64,000 bases of DNA from Pestalotiopsis fici W106-1 (taxonomy: Eukaryota; Ascomycota; Sordariomycetes; Amphisphaeriales; Sporocadaceae). A program made the translations under genes and the position numbers. Numbering within the stretch: position 1 is the first letter of the stretch; every line of letters begins with the position of its first letter. Shown one piece after another: positions 43,854-55,838 of this stretch. The DNA lies in assembly GCF_000516985.1 (NCBI RefSeq), contig NW_006917102.1, forward strand, positions 1,210,643 to 1,274,642, given 5' to 3'. The notes below the pieces were generated by a model, which saw only the letters and a program-made list of their open reading frames with translations, was not told the origin of the DNA and made no database searches.

Positions 43854-46800
43854 TGGATCCCTGCCCTGCGCCCTTAGCGTGCCTCAAGGACCCAATCAGT
43901 TCCCATCCGCATCCCCATTTGATTGATTTAATCCTTTCGCGCAGCCAAAGGCCTAAAAAGCCCCCCCAAAACCCAGCCGTATTTACGGTGGTACTTTTTC
44001 CTACATCCCTATCTCTGCGCCGCACAGTCCATTGGCACTTTTGATTCCTGCTTGCCTGCTGGCCCTTCCTTCCAGCCTACCATGCTCCTTGTAAGTCCTG
44101 CTGCAGCAGGTGCACAGCCCGCAACCCGTTGTCCCAGATCGCGGGGATCGTGAGATGTGCAGAGTGGACCTACGGAGTGCCTACTAGTTGCGCATTCGAG
44201 GTTTTTCAAACAAAACGTTGCAGTAGAGTTCATCAATCGGCGCATTACAAATCCAACTCGAAAACAAGGTGCGAACCACATGCAGGGCAAGTCTCCCATT
44301 TAGTGTAGGTACAGAGAAAGCATCTCCAGGCTGCTACGTCTTATCTCGTAGCGCATCGCAAAGAGATGCCTACCATGGCCAGCAGCGGAATACTGGCGCA
44401 TTAGAGGGACGCCTAGGGACGCCGTTTCGTCGGCCATCGCTCGCTAGCTCCAACTTTTGACCCCAGTTTTGATTGGATCTCTCTTTCGGCGAAGCGTTTT
44501 TGGACCGGGCAGATGGCTTGAAGGGCGCATTGGACATGCAACATTGAGCAACCAAGCCCCAACATGTCCGCCCCTCCATTGGATTGCTGCTGCTGCTGCT
44601 CTCCGAACTTCAGAGCACATGTGTGATGGAAGGCAATAATAATAATACTATGTGCATATTTGCCTTCATTTTACCTGCGTCTCGAAAAAGAATACAATAG
44701 ATTATTCGAGATGCGTCGACACCATTGTTCTTGCAACACAATTATACAGCATCAGGCAGCTATTTTACTGGTCTTGGTAGGTTGGCTAAACGTGGCATGG
44801 TTGAAACTAACAACCCAAAGTAACGGGTCCATAGCAATTGTGGCATACCATTTTGGACGTCTTAGCTGCCGGCCAACTGGAGATAGTGGTCAAATCTAAT
44901 AACCTACTGTGGAATTTGACAGGTCTTGCTCAATCTGGTTCTGCTGCAGGTGTGCTGATGTTCTCTTCTGCATCTCTCCCGCATACCATGAGGGCTGTGT
45001 TTGTCAGCAATACGCGCACTGCCTCTGCGCCATATCTAACCATAATTTGGCCAATAGAGTTTCAACACAAGAGGACACAATTGTTGCAGCCCTTTACCTG
45101 TCCAAGAATCCAGGCAATCGAATAACTCGCAATACAAACTACTATCCGGATATGGTCTACGTATTGGCATACGTGTTGAATTGAAGATTGCCTAGAACCA
45201 TCTTTCCCAGGCAGGCATATACGCAAGCAGAGAGCAAGCTCTGGGGCCCGTTCCGTCGCTTAATTTCCATTTCCAACGTACTGTACCCCACAAACTCGGG
45301 AACCGATCTTGTCGCACCTTTTTCTGAAGATTACGATACTGCGGGCGTAACACACTCCCCTGAGACAATTGCTCCTCTATCGAATCAGAAAGCTCAATTC
45401 ATGGACCTTGACCATATATGAAATTTAACTCAATTCGCAAAATAAGAAAGATGAGTCATTTCTACGGATTGGCCCGTATCCCTGGAACCTTTTCTTCAAC
45501 CCCCCAGCCAGCCCGCCTGTTGGTCGGTCGTGTTGCTGATTCCGGCGTTGCATACTTCAGGTAGGACAAGGGGNNNNNNNNNNNNNNNNNNNNNNNNNNN
45601 NNNNNNNNNNNNNNNNNNNNNNNNNNNNNNNNNNNNNNNNNNNNNNNNNNNNNNNNNNNNNNNNNNNNNNNNNGCGACTAGTTGTCGTAGTAGCCTCCAT
45701 TATATTATCCGCAATGCCACCAACAACAGGTAAAAAGAAGAAGAAAGGGCCGCAACTCCTATTCGGCCGCAAGTGGCCATGGCCCATATGGGACAATATG
45801 CAAGCCCCCCCTCCCCTTGAAGTGCATGCCGAATGGCCTTTCGGCGAGCGCATCGCATCTCCGGCTGGGAACAGCATCTCCGCTGTGCAAGCGAAAAGTG
45901 CCAGGCAGGCCAGGCCGACAGATGCCGTTGCCAGCCATTGGACTCCGCTAGAAATTCCCACCCATGGTTCATACTCTGTGCTATTACACAGTACTAGAAA
46001 CGACCTTAATCGACGATCACGGCGTCCAGCCAGGTTCATCAGGACAGAGTAAGTATGGGCATGCTGAGAGCCGAGCCACAGCTAACCTTGGCCTTGAGAC
46101 TACGGGATGCAAGTCGCGATAATTGCCCGTAAGCTGTGCTTGTCGAGGAATCTTACGGCTTGCTTGGTAGGTTAAACAATAGGTAAGACACCGGGAAATG
46201 GGAAATGTTTCTCGCTTATTTTTTTGCACTGCAAAATCGATCGGGATACTACACACCAACTCGGCTTGGAGGGCTTTGCTTTTGCAGCTTGTGAGAGTCG
46301 CTGGCGAATAAGAGACGAGTGGCTCTTTTTTCATACCTCAGCCTGCCAAGTCCTGCCGCAGGCATTTACTTCAAAGTTCCTCCGCGCTTACGGACAAGTT
46401 CCATTTTACAGTCCCTCGTGCTCACTTGCGATTTTCAAACACCATGCATGCAAGGTTGGCCTTTTTGCTAGCGTGACATTTTGCGTACGTCTCACCTCGT
46501 GCGTACCCCGTTTGAGTCTCTTTTTTTTTGTATTCTTAAATGTCCTGGGGTGCCAACAACATCTGCCGTGTAGATATACGATATATGGGCCCCCCACGTT
46601 CTTCGTGTCTGCTGATCGGTCATACAGTAGGCATTTCTTTGAGGCCAATATACAGTCCTCATTTGCGATAGGACTTGCGTTTGTGATTATTAGCCTCTAT
46701 GCCACCAAAGATATTCTCAAGAATTCCCTCAAACATGGAGCAGCTCGGCATAGGGTATCCATGTCTTCGGTCTACCATAATACGGTACGTATCTCACAGC

Positions 46801-47526
46801 CAAGGAACAGACATGTACTATGTAGCTCCGAGTTAGTGGGTATTCCGAGAAAAGTAATGGATTGAAACCGAGGCCGAAGCCGAGACCCACGTCTCCGCTG
46901 ACAATACTATGGTATGGAAAGCCGAATCGAAACACCCCAAGCCGCAAGGTCTCAAGTGCTCCGTACCGTTCCAAGTTTTGGCAGCTCTCATGGCCCCCAA
47001 AGTATAGTAACCAATTTATACCACCATCGCAGGATGGCGTCTCGGTTGCGTCTCCCGGACCGGTGTCATCTTCTGCTTACCTTTTACACTACTTTTACCG
47101 CCGGTCTTTCCCGGCATTATACTCGGTCAGTGAATGTGGGGGAGTCCAATCCCACAAGCCGAAGTAACGCTGTATGATTGATCGCCCGCATTGTATGTAT
47201 ACACGTTTATTTCGTGATGTCTATAATCACATTATCGACGAAACGTATCTTTATCATTCGCGATGAGCTCTTGACAGAGACAATTATTGCAATATAGAAT
47301 GTATTGACTCACTCGGCGAGTGTCTCTGCATCTCCAAGGTGGGTCGGACCGAGCTAGGAGATAGAGGAAGGGCGTGAAGGACATCTCTGCATTAGTCCCT
47401 GGGCGATCGTTGCCATAATTCAATACTAGAAGATGATCAATGCCATCTGATTATTTCATCTCCAAGTGTGAAATGAAACCTTCCGTCTCAATTGCAGTTG
47501 TATAGTATAGTGAACTCCTTTTTACC
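43854..47526. other. Gene-poor region around an assembly gap
   Basis: No supported gene in 3.7 kb. Open frames up to 213 codons exist (for example 46224-46865 +), but that one lacks an early ATG and any domain, and its composition is not gene-like. 45714-46052 (+) has an ATG and a Lys-rich start directly after the gap but no recognisable domain. Promoter and leader of the transporter at 47527 lie at the right end. Confidence 0.45.
45574..45673. other. Assembly gap (100 N)
   Basis: Exactly 100 N, the usual placeholder for a scaffold gap of unknown size. Sequence may be missing here. Confidence 0.99.
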
Positions 47527-49046
47527 ATGGACGAAGACGCGATCAGACTAAATATTCTAAATGTCAACCCTCCAACACCAATTACCGTGAGCGCGGCTAC
47601 GGCTGGCCCTGAATCTGGATGCCACGATGTTGGCAATGACACGGAGGCGACCGAGCAGGAATTCAGTCTCCCGCCGACTGATGGGGGCAAAGATGCCTGG
47701 CTCTTTTTGGCCGCGTGTTGGTCTGTCGAAGCTCTGATCTGGGGTAATGATGCACTCTCGTCCCTGAAATTGTCCTCTGTACTGATCTGCGGGATATCAG
47801 GTTTTGGCTTTTCCTTTGGTGTCTTTCAGGACTACTATACTTCTCATGAACCGTTCGAGGGCGCCAGCAATGTTGCAGCAATTGGGACTTCTGCTCTGGT
47901 AAGTTGGAATCATTGAAGCATCACAAAATGATAACAGGACACCGATGTGTGTGACTGACCTTGTCTCGATAGGGAACCATGTACCTCGGAACACCAGTTG
48001 TCATAGCACTCTGCCGTCTGTATCCTCGGTATGCTCGCTGGGCGACGCAGATCGGGCTCTTTGTGGCCTCGCTGACCATAGCCCTGAGCTCGTTCTGCGT
48101 GACGGTACCCCAGCTGATCGCCGTCCAAGGCGTCCTGTTTGGGGTCGGAGGTTGCGTCGCCTACTGCCCATGTGTTCTGTATATAGAGGAGTGGTTCGTC
48201 CGGCGAAAGGGTATGGCATACGGCATCATGTGGAGCGCGGCAGGATTTGGAGGTGTCGTTCTGCCGTTGGTGCTCGAGGCTCTGTTGGCACGATTCGGCT
48301 TTGCGGGCGCCATGCGCATCTGGTCGGGTATCTTGTTCACAGCTTCGTTCCCCCTCGCCTTCTTTGTCAAGCCGCGTTTGCCTGCTTCTGCTGCAGCGCG
48401 CTCAAGACCGTTTGATGTCAGCGGTATTCTAACGCGCGCCTTTGCCCTTCACCAGCTCGGTAATATTGTCCAGGCCTCGGGTTTCTTTCTCCCGGGTATT
48501 TATCTGCCATCGTATGCGCGCAGCTCGTTTGGCGCCTCGTCCTTCATGTCGGCATTGACGGTGCTCCTGGTAAACGTGGCAGCCACCATGGGCTCGATTA
48601 TGATGGGCACGCTGACGGACAAGGTCCACGTCACGACCTGCATTGCCATCTCGACGGCTGGTACTGTCGTCGGGGTCTTTTTGATCTGGGGGTTGTCTTC
48701 GTCTCTGCCTGTCTTGTTTCTCTTCTGCATTGTCTATGGCTTCTTCGCCGGCGGGTGGACATCAATATGGCCTGGCATCATGCGAGATGTGGCGCGACAG
48801 GGCGAAGCAGCCGGTCGGTATGTAGACCCAACCATGGTGTTTGGCTGGTTGTGCGTCGGTAGAGGCATTGGCAATGTCGTCTCTGGCCCTCTCAGCGATT
48901 CGCTTCTAGCTTCGAGCAAGGCTTGGGTCGGACAGGCTACTGCCGGCTTTGGCAGTGGTTACGGCAGTCTCATTGTCTATACTGGAGTGGCTTCTTTGAT
49001 TGGAGGTAGCAGCTTTGTTTGGAAGTGTATTGGTTTGATTGGATGA
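47527..49046 (+). CDS. MFS monocarboxylate-type transporter
   Basis: Three exons: 47527-47743, 47801-47898 and 47973-49046, encoding 462 residues. A hydrophilic N-terminus of about 55 residues precedes DGGKDAWLFLAACWSVEALI in TM1, matching the DGGxGWxV signature of the monocarboxylate porter (MCT) family, followed by FGFSFGVFQDYYTSH. Further spans are dense (about 12), with EEWFVRRKGMAYGIMWSAAG in the TM4-5 region and DKVHVTTCIAIS after TM8. Fungal MCT-like proteins move carboxylates, riboflavin or secondary metabolites; many are orphan. Substrate unknown. No biosynthetic cluster genes lie beside it. Start at 47527 (ACCATGG) has a good context. Confidence 0.85.
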
Positions 49047-49545
49047 ATCAACAATGCTGAATACTTTTCCACCATTGTGCATGAATCTCACATACACTTG
49101 GAATGTTTTCGACTTCAATGGGTTATTGTATCTTGCTGGGGCCTTGCATGATTGTGAATTATTTATCACTTCTGGTTTCGTTAATGTTCTTTTTTATTTG
49201 CCTTTAGAAACAATTGAAGACCTATAAGCGCTGCGTCCTGTTGGCTGAAGAATTGTTTTTCCCCCCATGTCAAAGGTTTAAGCTGCAAAGCACTTTATGG
49301 CAAACGGCCTGTTAAAACAACAATCATATTATGGGGGCCTTTTGGCCAAATGTATTACGCCTATCTCGAGTAACCACAACCCTTCATCCATCGAGCTATC
49401 ATAAAGATGGCTCTTCATCCTTCGAGGTCATGATTGCTCAGAAACAAAAAGCAAAACGTCGTGGGGTATCAGTCAAAAGCAAACACAGGACCACAGCCAG
49501 CCAGGCAGAAATTGCGACTGAATAGTCGCCTATCCAGTTGATAGA
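49047..49545. other. Convergent 3' intergenic region
   Basis: 3' UTRs of two convergent genes; nothing else visible. Confidence 0.5.
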
Positions 49546-50728
49546 CTATTTCTTCTCAGGGTAAACAGCCTTGCCTTTGCCCTTGTCAGGGCGCTCGACG
49601 TCCAAGGTCGGCTCAGCCGGCGAGGCCGTGACAAAGTTGTTGTCCTCTATAACAACCTCCTGTGCTGCAATGCGGCGCATCAGGTGCATGAAGGATGAGT
49701 TTCGGAACTTATCCGAATCGTCATTCTCAACGGCAGACACGAGCAGCTGAGCGGTTTTGGCCAGGTCAGACGGGCTCGGAAGGGCAGGAGCAGCATCCTT
49801 GGCCTCAGCCACCTCTGCCTCGGCGGCTTCAGCCTCGGTGGCGGCAGAAGCTTCATCGGCCTCAATGCGGACCTGCTCCTGCATCCACTCGTCCATGGCG
49901 TCATCAAAGGCGCCCTCCCAAGCAGCAGCCACTGCTAAAGGAGTAGGCTCAGCAGCGTTGCGCTGCTGAGCCTGCTGGACCTGCTGATAAGCTAGATAAG
50001 ATGGTCAGTCTATCAAGTTCAACAAGTATATAAAGCTTTCTCTGATTGGATGAAATAAGATGGGACTAGATAATAAGAGAACTAATCCCATGTGATGTAC
50101 GAGAGTGATGAGGAAAAAAGACGGGAGTAGAAGAAAACATACCAGGACGGGCAGCGACTGCCGTCGGAGCAGGAGCGAAAGTGTGGAGGGAGTATGGTCC
50201 ACTCATGTAACCACTATGCTGGTAGTGGCTATATCTCAGGGGACCTTCATGCTGATGTCCATACGGCGAGTAGTTGGGGACGACAGTGGAAGAAGATGAG
50301 GCCGTCTCGCTGGTAAAGTTGCTGGTCGGTTGGGTGAAAGCCGAGTTCATTCGAGCCTCGGCCAAGGCGGCCTCATCAATCGAGGCATAGGTGCTCTGTT
50401 GAGGTGGGGTGAAGAGATGTTGAGGCGGAGGGGTAGGGTGGAAGAAGTTGGGCTGGCGAGTATTGCCCTGCTCGAGGCTCAGATCTCCGAGCTGATTATT
50501 CAAGAAGTCAGACTCAGCATCAAGGTTATGATGACGTCCACGGAATGACTATCATTGCGTGATTAGCTAGTCTTGTCTTTAACGGAGTATATCATCTATA
50601 AGGAGTAGACTTACAGAAGGACCAGGCTGCTGGTGGTTAACGCGACTGCCCTGAGCAGCGCGCTGCTGGTCGAAGTGCCGATTAAAGGCGGCTGCAGCAT
50701 CTCCAGCAGACTTGGAATTCTCAGCCAT
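49546..50728 (-). CDS. Pex20/Pex5-N-like peroxin candidate
   Basis: Three exons: 50728-50615, 50548-50143 and 49991-49546, encoding 321 residues. It begins MAENSKSAGDAAAAFNRHFD and contains DFLNNQLGDLSLEQ and a Gln/Pro/Tyr-rich middle. WEGAFDDAMDEWMQEQ matches the WxxxF/Y type of Pex14-binding motif. The C-terminal block DKFRNSSFMHLMRRIAAQEV resembles the conserved Pex7-contact segment of Pex20 and Pex5L (K-F-x-N-S-x-F-x-x-x-M-R). I infer a soluble co-receptor for peroxisomal import of PTS2 proteins with Pex7. Against this, the usual Pex20 N-terminal Cys (CGPS) needed for recycling is not seen, and the protein is shorter than typical Pex20. An unrelated disordered protein remains possible. 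The last intron uses the CTAG acceptor to keep frame (RPAYQQVQQ). Confidence 0.6.
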
Positions 50729-52158
50729 TGTGAATGCTGGTGGTGTCTTGTACGGTAAATGTGACAAAAGGTCGATGTACAATGTGTGTAGTAGCAGAGT
50801 GGCAATAAGCTTTGAGGAGTCTGCGCACAGCACGTAAAAACAGCGGTGACAGAAAAGTCCGTTGCAAGGTCCTAGAAATGACTGAAATAGTCAAATCTAT
50901 CGTCAATCATGCAACGACTGAGAAGCGATATACCAATCTTGGACGTGTGTGCCCGTAAAATTGCTCGAGAACAGACAGGCTCAGAGATCAGCTTTGACAA
51001 TGATCATTGGTGTGAATACAAAAGCCGTTGCTCTGCAAAATCCTTATTCAAGGGGCAAATCCAATGATGGCTCTAGCTATATTGCAAATGACAAATTAGC
51101 ATTGACCAAATGTGAAATATCGCATCTTGGCGTGGCCGGCAACGAGCAATGACTGACACAAGTTTGCATACACTGAAGGAAAATAGCGACTGGGTACGTG
51201 TCGCCGATATGGTCATATTGGGATGGACTTACATCAAGAAAGACGCTCCAAAATTGAATCGCAAACCGTTGTACTGTTAACCGCAGCCGAGCCGAGATGA
51301 TCTTCACATGCGGGGGGTTTGCGCGCGACTGGATCTTCGGGGTACGAGTCGGCGCCGCAATGGACTGACTGGACAAGGGCAGGGATTGATGCAAAAGCTT
51401 GGCTTGACTTGAATTGCCTTAGACTGAATTGCTGTGGTCCGGAAGAAGTACTATGGGTACAGAGGGGTGGGCGCAGGTAAGCTGACTGGAGCTTATGCTT
51501 ATGATTAGGGGTGGGATGGGGGGATGGGGGGTGAGGGATTGTGGTTGGAGCTCTCGAACTGTGTAGTGATTGGCTCCAAGTCCGGGGGTGTCGATGGTGG
51601 GTTGTGGTTAAGTCAAAGCTTCAGTGGTGCATTTTGAGCCTCAAATACTTACGTCAGGATAGTCCGTGCACAGACAGGCTGACCACACTGATCTTCTAAA
51701 GCTCCGTGCTGCGCCGCCCGCGGCGGCCTACAAAGTATCTGCCGGCAGAATCAAGAGCGGTGACAGCACACATCCAGCCCACCAGGGCGGTGAAACCAAA
51801 AAGCAGCCAAGATTACCTAATATCGCCTACACCCCACTATTCTCCAGATTCGAATTCAAAAATGGGACTGCTGACAACTTGCTGCCACAACAGTGCACAC
51901 TGCCCAGCCACAATTTGTTGTGGCGGTACAGCTGCCAACCAACCCAGTCAACGCCGCCTACCCAACCAGCTAGTAGCTGCACTCGGGTGCTCCTGAGTGC
52001 GATTGGCATTTGCAGTAGTGAACAGATGTACAACAAGCTCACGAGTTATCAGCACCTCCCATTTCTGCCATAACGAATTGATCGCAGTATCGCCTGCGCA
52101 CAAGTCTTCATTCCCCTGCTGCACACTTGCTGCTGTCATTGTTTGACATCAGTCGCCA
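50729..52158. other. Divergent promoter region of SEC13
   Basis: 1.4 kb between divergent start codons. No gene is seen; the longest frame (51666-52073 +) starts at a non-ATG codon and is low-complexity. G-rich tract at 51515-51535 on the + strand. Confidence 0.5.
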
Positions 52159-53187
52159 TGGTATGTAGAGCAAACGTGCTGTTCCCTATTGTACCCTAGC
52201 TAACGTGGATGTACCACAGGCGCAAGTCATATCGAATTCTGGTCATGATGACATGATTGTATGTGCTTGAACGAATCAGCCAACGCTTCCAGCTTCGCAT
52301 CTGGCTAACCGTGCAAACAGCATGATGCCGTCCTCGACTACTACGGACGCCGCCTTGCAACCTGCTCCTCCGACAAGACCATCAAGATCTTCGAGATTGA
52401 GAACGAAACCCAACGATTGACGGATACACTCAAGGGTCACGAGGGCGCCGTCTGGTGCGTCTCCTGGGCTCACCCCAAGTATGGCGCCATTCTCGCCTCT
52501 GCCGGCTACGATGGCAAGGTCTTTATCTGGAAGGAGCAGGGAACCCAGTGGCAGAGAATCTTTGACTTTGCACTACACAAGGCCTCGGTCAACATGGTCT
52601 CATGGGCCCCGCAGGAGGCAGGCTGCCTGCTCGCATGCGCCTCATCCGACGGCCACGTCTCTGTTCTCGAGTTCAAGGACAATGCCTTCCAGCACCAGAC
52701 GTTCCCCGCCCACGGCCTCGGTGTCAACTCTGTCTCCTGGGCCCCTGCCACCACTCCCGGCAGCATCGTCTCCTCTGCCCCTCCCAGCCAGGGCGCTCTC
52801 AGCCAACGTCGCTTCGTGACTGGAGGCTGTGATAATGTTTTGAAGATCTGGTCCTACGACCCCGCCACCCAGAGTTACAAGGAGGAGGGCGAGCCCCTGA
52901 CGGGCCACACAGACTGGATTAGAGATGTCGCATGGAGCCCTACCGTTCTCCAGAAGAGCTACATTGCATCCGGCTCGCAGGATAAGACCGTACGAATCTG
53001 GACGAGCGACAGCGCAAGCCAGGGTCAATGGTCTAGCAAGGTCCTCAACTTTGATGCCGTAGTCTGGCGCGTCAGCTGGAGTCTCAGTGGCAATGTCCTT
53101 GCCGTCAGCGGTGGCGATAACAAAGTCTCCCTGTGGAAGGAGAACCTGCGTGGCGAGTGGGAATGCGTGAAGACCATGGAGGAGTAG
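52159..53187 (+). CDS. SEC13: Sec13, COPII coat and nuclear pore WD40 protein
   Basis: Three exons: 52159-52161 (only the ATG), 52220-52258 and 52321-53187, encoding 302 residues. The protein reads [28 protein letters not shown] and then a run of WD40 blades ([79 protein letters not shown]). Sequence and length match Sec13, which forms six blades and takes a seventh from Sec31 in the COPII cage or from Nup145C in the nuclear pore; it is also part of the SEA complex. The start codon alone forms the first coding exon, so ORF finders miss the N-terminus. The stop is TAG at 53185, and the frame is open for another 122 codons (see next entry). Confidence 0.96.
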
Positions 53188-53556
53188 GGCCGCAGATCCT
53201 TCTTCTGCGTTCAAAGCTACCTGGATCTCATAGGTGGACTCGCGCAACTGGTTCAAGACACTGATCCGACTGACACGGATGCGACTTACTGGGCTGACCA
53301 GCTCGACTTCATATTAGCACCTGATTCTGGTCTGATAGAGAAAGTGCAACGAGAAGAGCAGCCATTGGTTCAAACAAAGGAGGAGACGGTGGAGCAGATA
53401 TCGGAACAGTCAGACGAGGAGCTTGAGGAACAGTTATCGGACCCTTCAGAGGATGAGCTTGAGGAGCAGCCATTGGACCCAGCCGAGCGCAAGGCTGTGC
53501 TGCGTGGAATTTTGACGAGGTGGTTAATTTCTCTCCTCTCGTCGCGTACCACTTAG
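53188..53556 (+). other. In-frame open extension after the SEC13 stop
   Basis: Directly after the SEC13 TAG the same frame runs for 122 sense codons to TAG at 53554. It contains no ATG. The translated part looks protein-like: SYLDLIGGLAQLVQDTD, YWADQLDFILAPDSG, then an acidic repeat (SDEELEEQ, EDELEEQ) and a Leu-rich end (LRGILTRWLISLLSS). Options are stop-codon readthrough, an exon of a spliced gene whose start I could not find, a decayed neighbour, or chance. No function is assigned. Confidence 0.4.
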
Positions 53557-54255
53557 GTTTTCCCCATTAGTTCAGCGTTTTGATTAAAGGCTACACTGAC
53601 GTAGTCTTCGATACACCTGTCGCAAAGAGGAAAGGAAGTAAGCATGAATGGGGTATAGTGAAGAGAATCTCACAAGATAGACAGGCTGTTCCGAGAGAAA
53701 GAGAAAAGCACATGATAATTTCCAGATGTTTCCCAACTACTGATCACATCCCAAACTATCCTTACTGCCTTTGAGTGGCGCTGATGGTGATCACGTTAAA
53801 ATGATATGCCACTTGATCCTTGTTTCCATTCTATGCTCACATGGCTGCGACAGGCAAATAGATTTTGATTTCGAGATTTCTGAAGTCTGAAGCGTATAGT
53901 AATCCTAGCAGGACGTGGACGTGATCGCTTCCAATCAGAAATCAACGATTTCCACCTTGAGTCACTCGGGTGATTTTGGTCAAGGACACTGATTCTCTGT
54001 TGATGCTCTGTGCCTCCGACGAACTGTAAAAAGACTATCGCATTGATTGATATACATATTTGGCAAGCTGCCACATTGTCTCGTTCAGGTGTAATAAGAT
54101 ATGTGCTGTGATTATTTAAGGCTAATGAGCCTTGGTTTGAACACAGAGCGGACACCCATCCCCGTGTCGGCTTCGGCGCCACTCGCCACCTGACAGGTTA
54201 CGAAATATTAAACACGATCCTCTGGAAACACTAGAGCAAGTTCCCGCGTACAGGC
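53557..54255. other. Convergent 3' intergenic region
   Basis: Nothing beyond 3' UTR sequence can be supported. Confidence 0.45.
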
Positions 54256-55838
54256 CTACATGGTACGGACGAACAAGATGCACATGATGACAAGAGAAAT
54301 CGTATATATCAATAGTTTCGATCCTCCAGACTTGGAGCCCTCGATCGACCCTCGTGCATATATGCTATGCCCTGCAGAGCTGGAATCGCCACTAGCCGTG
54401 GACGAGGGAGTAATAAAAGTGCCGGTTGATGTTGAGTCGCCCGTTGCTGTCATCTCGGCCTGAGCAAGCACGTATATTTCGCCTGTAGAATCAGAGGTCA
54501 TGTAGAGGCGACCTTGAGAGTCAAGTGCGAGTCCAACGGGCCGGAAACAGCCATCTGGACAGGCGCTGTTGTCAGCGTTTGACAGTACATTTCTCAGCGA
54601 ATGTATCGACACAGAGTCTTCAACAGGCTGCCCGTTCGCGTAGGCGATGCTAGAAACCATATAGCCAGCTGGGTCATCTCGATCCCCTATTGATAGTCAG
54701 TAACATGATCAGTCAGCAGACGCGTGGTGTGTTCTTCTTACAACTGCCATGAAATGAGACATAGGCGGTACTCCCGTCGGGCGTAAAGATTATATCCAAG
54801 GGCGCCATGTGCGCTTGGAATGTAAGTCGAGGCGTGACTCGATCGTTGTTGCATGTTGTATCGTTCAAAGTCGCGTTCTGACTAGGTGAGAATTGGCTGC
54901 CGACAGCCATGGTGCCAACATCGGGAATGTTGGTGTCCCAAAGGGCGAAGCAATCGGGGTAGCCGTAATTGCCACCCTGATGCTCGGTTGTTCCATTGAG
55001 GAAGCCGTGGAAATTCAACTCCTCTCCGGGATTGTCCTGATGGACATCAGTGCCATCTCTGCTGATCTGGTCCACCGAGTTCTCGACGCTGAAAATGCCA
55101 CCGGTGGTTGGCTCCTCTGCAATGCCCACCGAGTTTCTTAGCCCCCATCCCAATCTGATCCCAGTGGAGGCGTAATCATAAGGTGAATCGGGTAGGCTTG
55201 TCATGTTGAATGCTCTGATCTGTGAAACTCCCGTAGACATATCCTGGGCCCGGAGGTCAACATTCTCTCCACTGCCCTTTGAAACAAGAAGCTGGTTGTT
55301 GGAGGTCATGAGCAGGGTTCGAGTTGTGTGGCCAGTACCTCCAAGGTTCTGGACGACTGTACGCTGTTCGCCGTCGACCGTGCCAGAGCTTGCGTCGTAG
55401 GGCCATGCGTAGACATCATCCGAGGACGAAGCGAAGAGTGTTTTGCCGTCATTCGAAAAGGCAATTCCGTGATTCAACTGCAAGTTTTAGCAATCCTAGA
55501 TCAAAAAGTTGACTTGATTTGACATGGCTTACGTCAGGATTGTCAATAATGGTGCCAGATCCGGCGACTTCCAAGCAAGTAGTGCCGTTGTCATTGAAGG
55601 AGATTCCAGTGATTCCTACACCTTGCTGCACGACCAGCAAATGTCCATTGCTGTCCCAGATGATGCCCCGCGGCTTTGTCAGACCAGTGACAACCAGTTG
55701 AGCAGTCCAGCCAGAGCCAACGACCGGTGCCGAGTACGATGGCGTCAGGACACTGGAGCAAGCGCCACCATCCGCTGCATTTGCAAGGGAAAGATGAAGC
55801 AGGGCTCCAGCCACACGGAACAGAGCATTGGTCTTCAT
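54256..55838 (-). CDS. Secreted GPI-type sorbosone/pyranose dehydrogenase-like protein
   Basis: Three exons: 55838-55533, 55477-54742 and 54686-54256, encoding 490 residues. A signal peptide (MKTNALFRVAGALLHLSLANA) starts it. The body is a six-bladed beta-propeller of the glucose/sorbosone dehydrogenase type: TGLTKPRGIIWDSNGHLLVV, LNHGIAFSNDGKTLFASS, GWGLRNSVGIAEEP, GGNYGYPDCFALW and SFHGSWDRDDPAGYM, the last two being typical of PQQ-dependent sorbosone and fungal AA12 pyranose dehydrogenases. The C-terminus is Ser/Thr-rich and ends in a hydrophobic stretch (LLIYTISLVIMCILFV), which suggests a GPI anchor at the cell surface. It probably oxidises sugars outside the cell, with PQQ as likely cofactor by family. 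Cofactor use is not proven by sequence. No cellulose-binding module is attached. Confidence 0.85.

Noticed and set aside
43874..43918. 14-codon ATG frame upstream of cpc1 as a further uORF
   Set aside because: It lies upstream of the TGAGTCA palindrome, so it is probably in the promoter rather than the transcript.
46224..46865. 213-codon open frame on the + strand
   Set aside because: It begins at TTG, the first ATG is near the end, no domain is recognisable and no splice model extends it.
51666..52073. 135-codon open frame upstream of SEC13
   Set aside because: Non-ATG start, low-complexity Pro/Thr/Gln content, in the promoter region; looks like chance.
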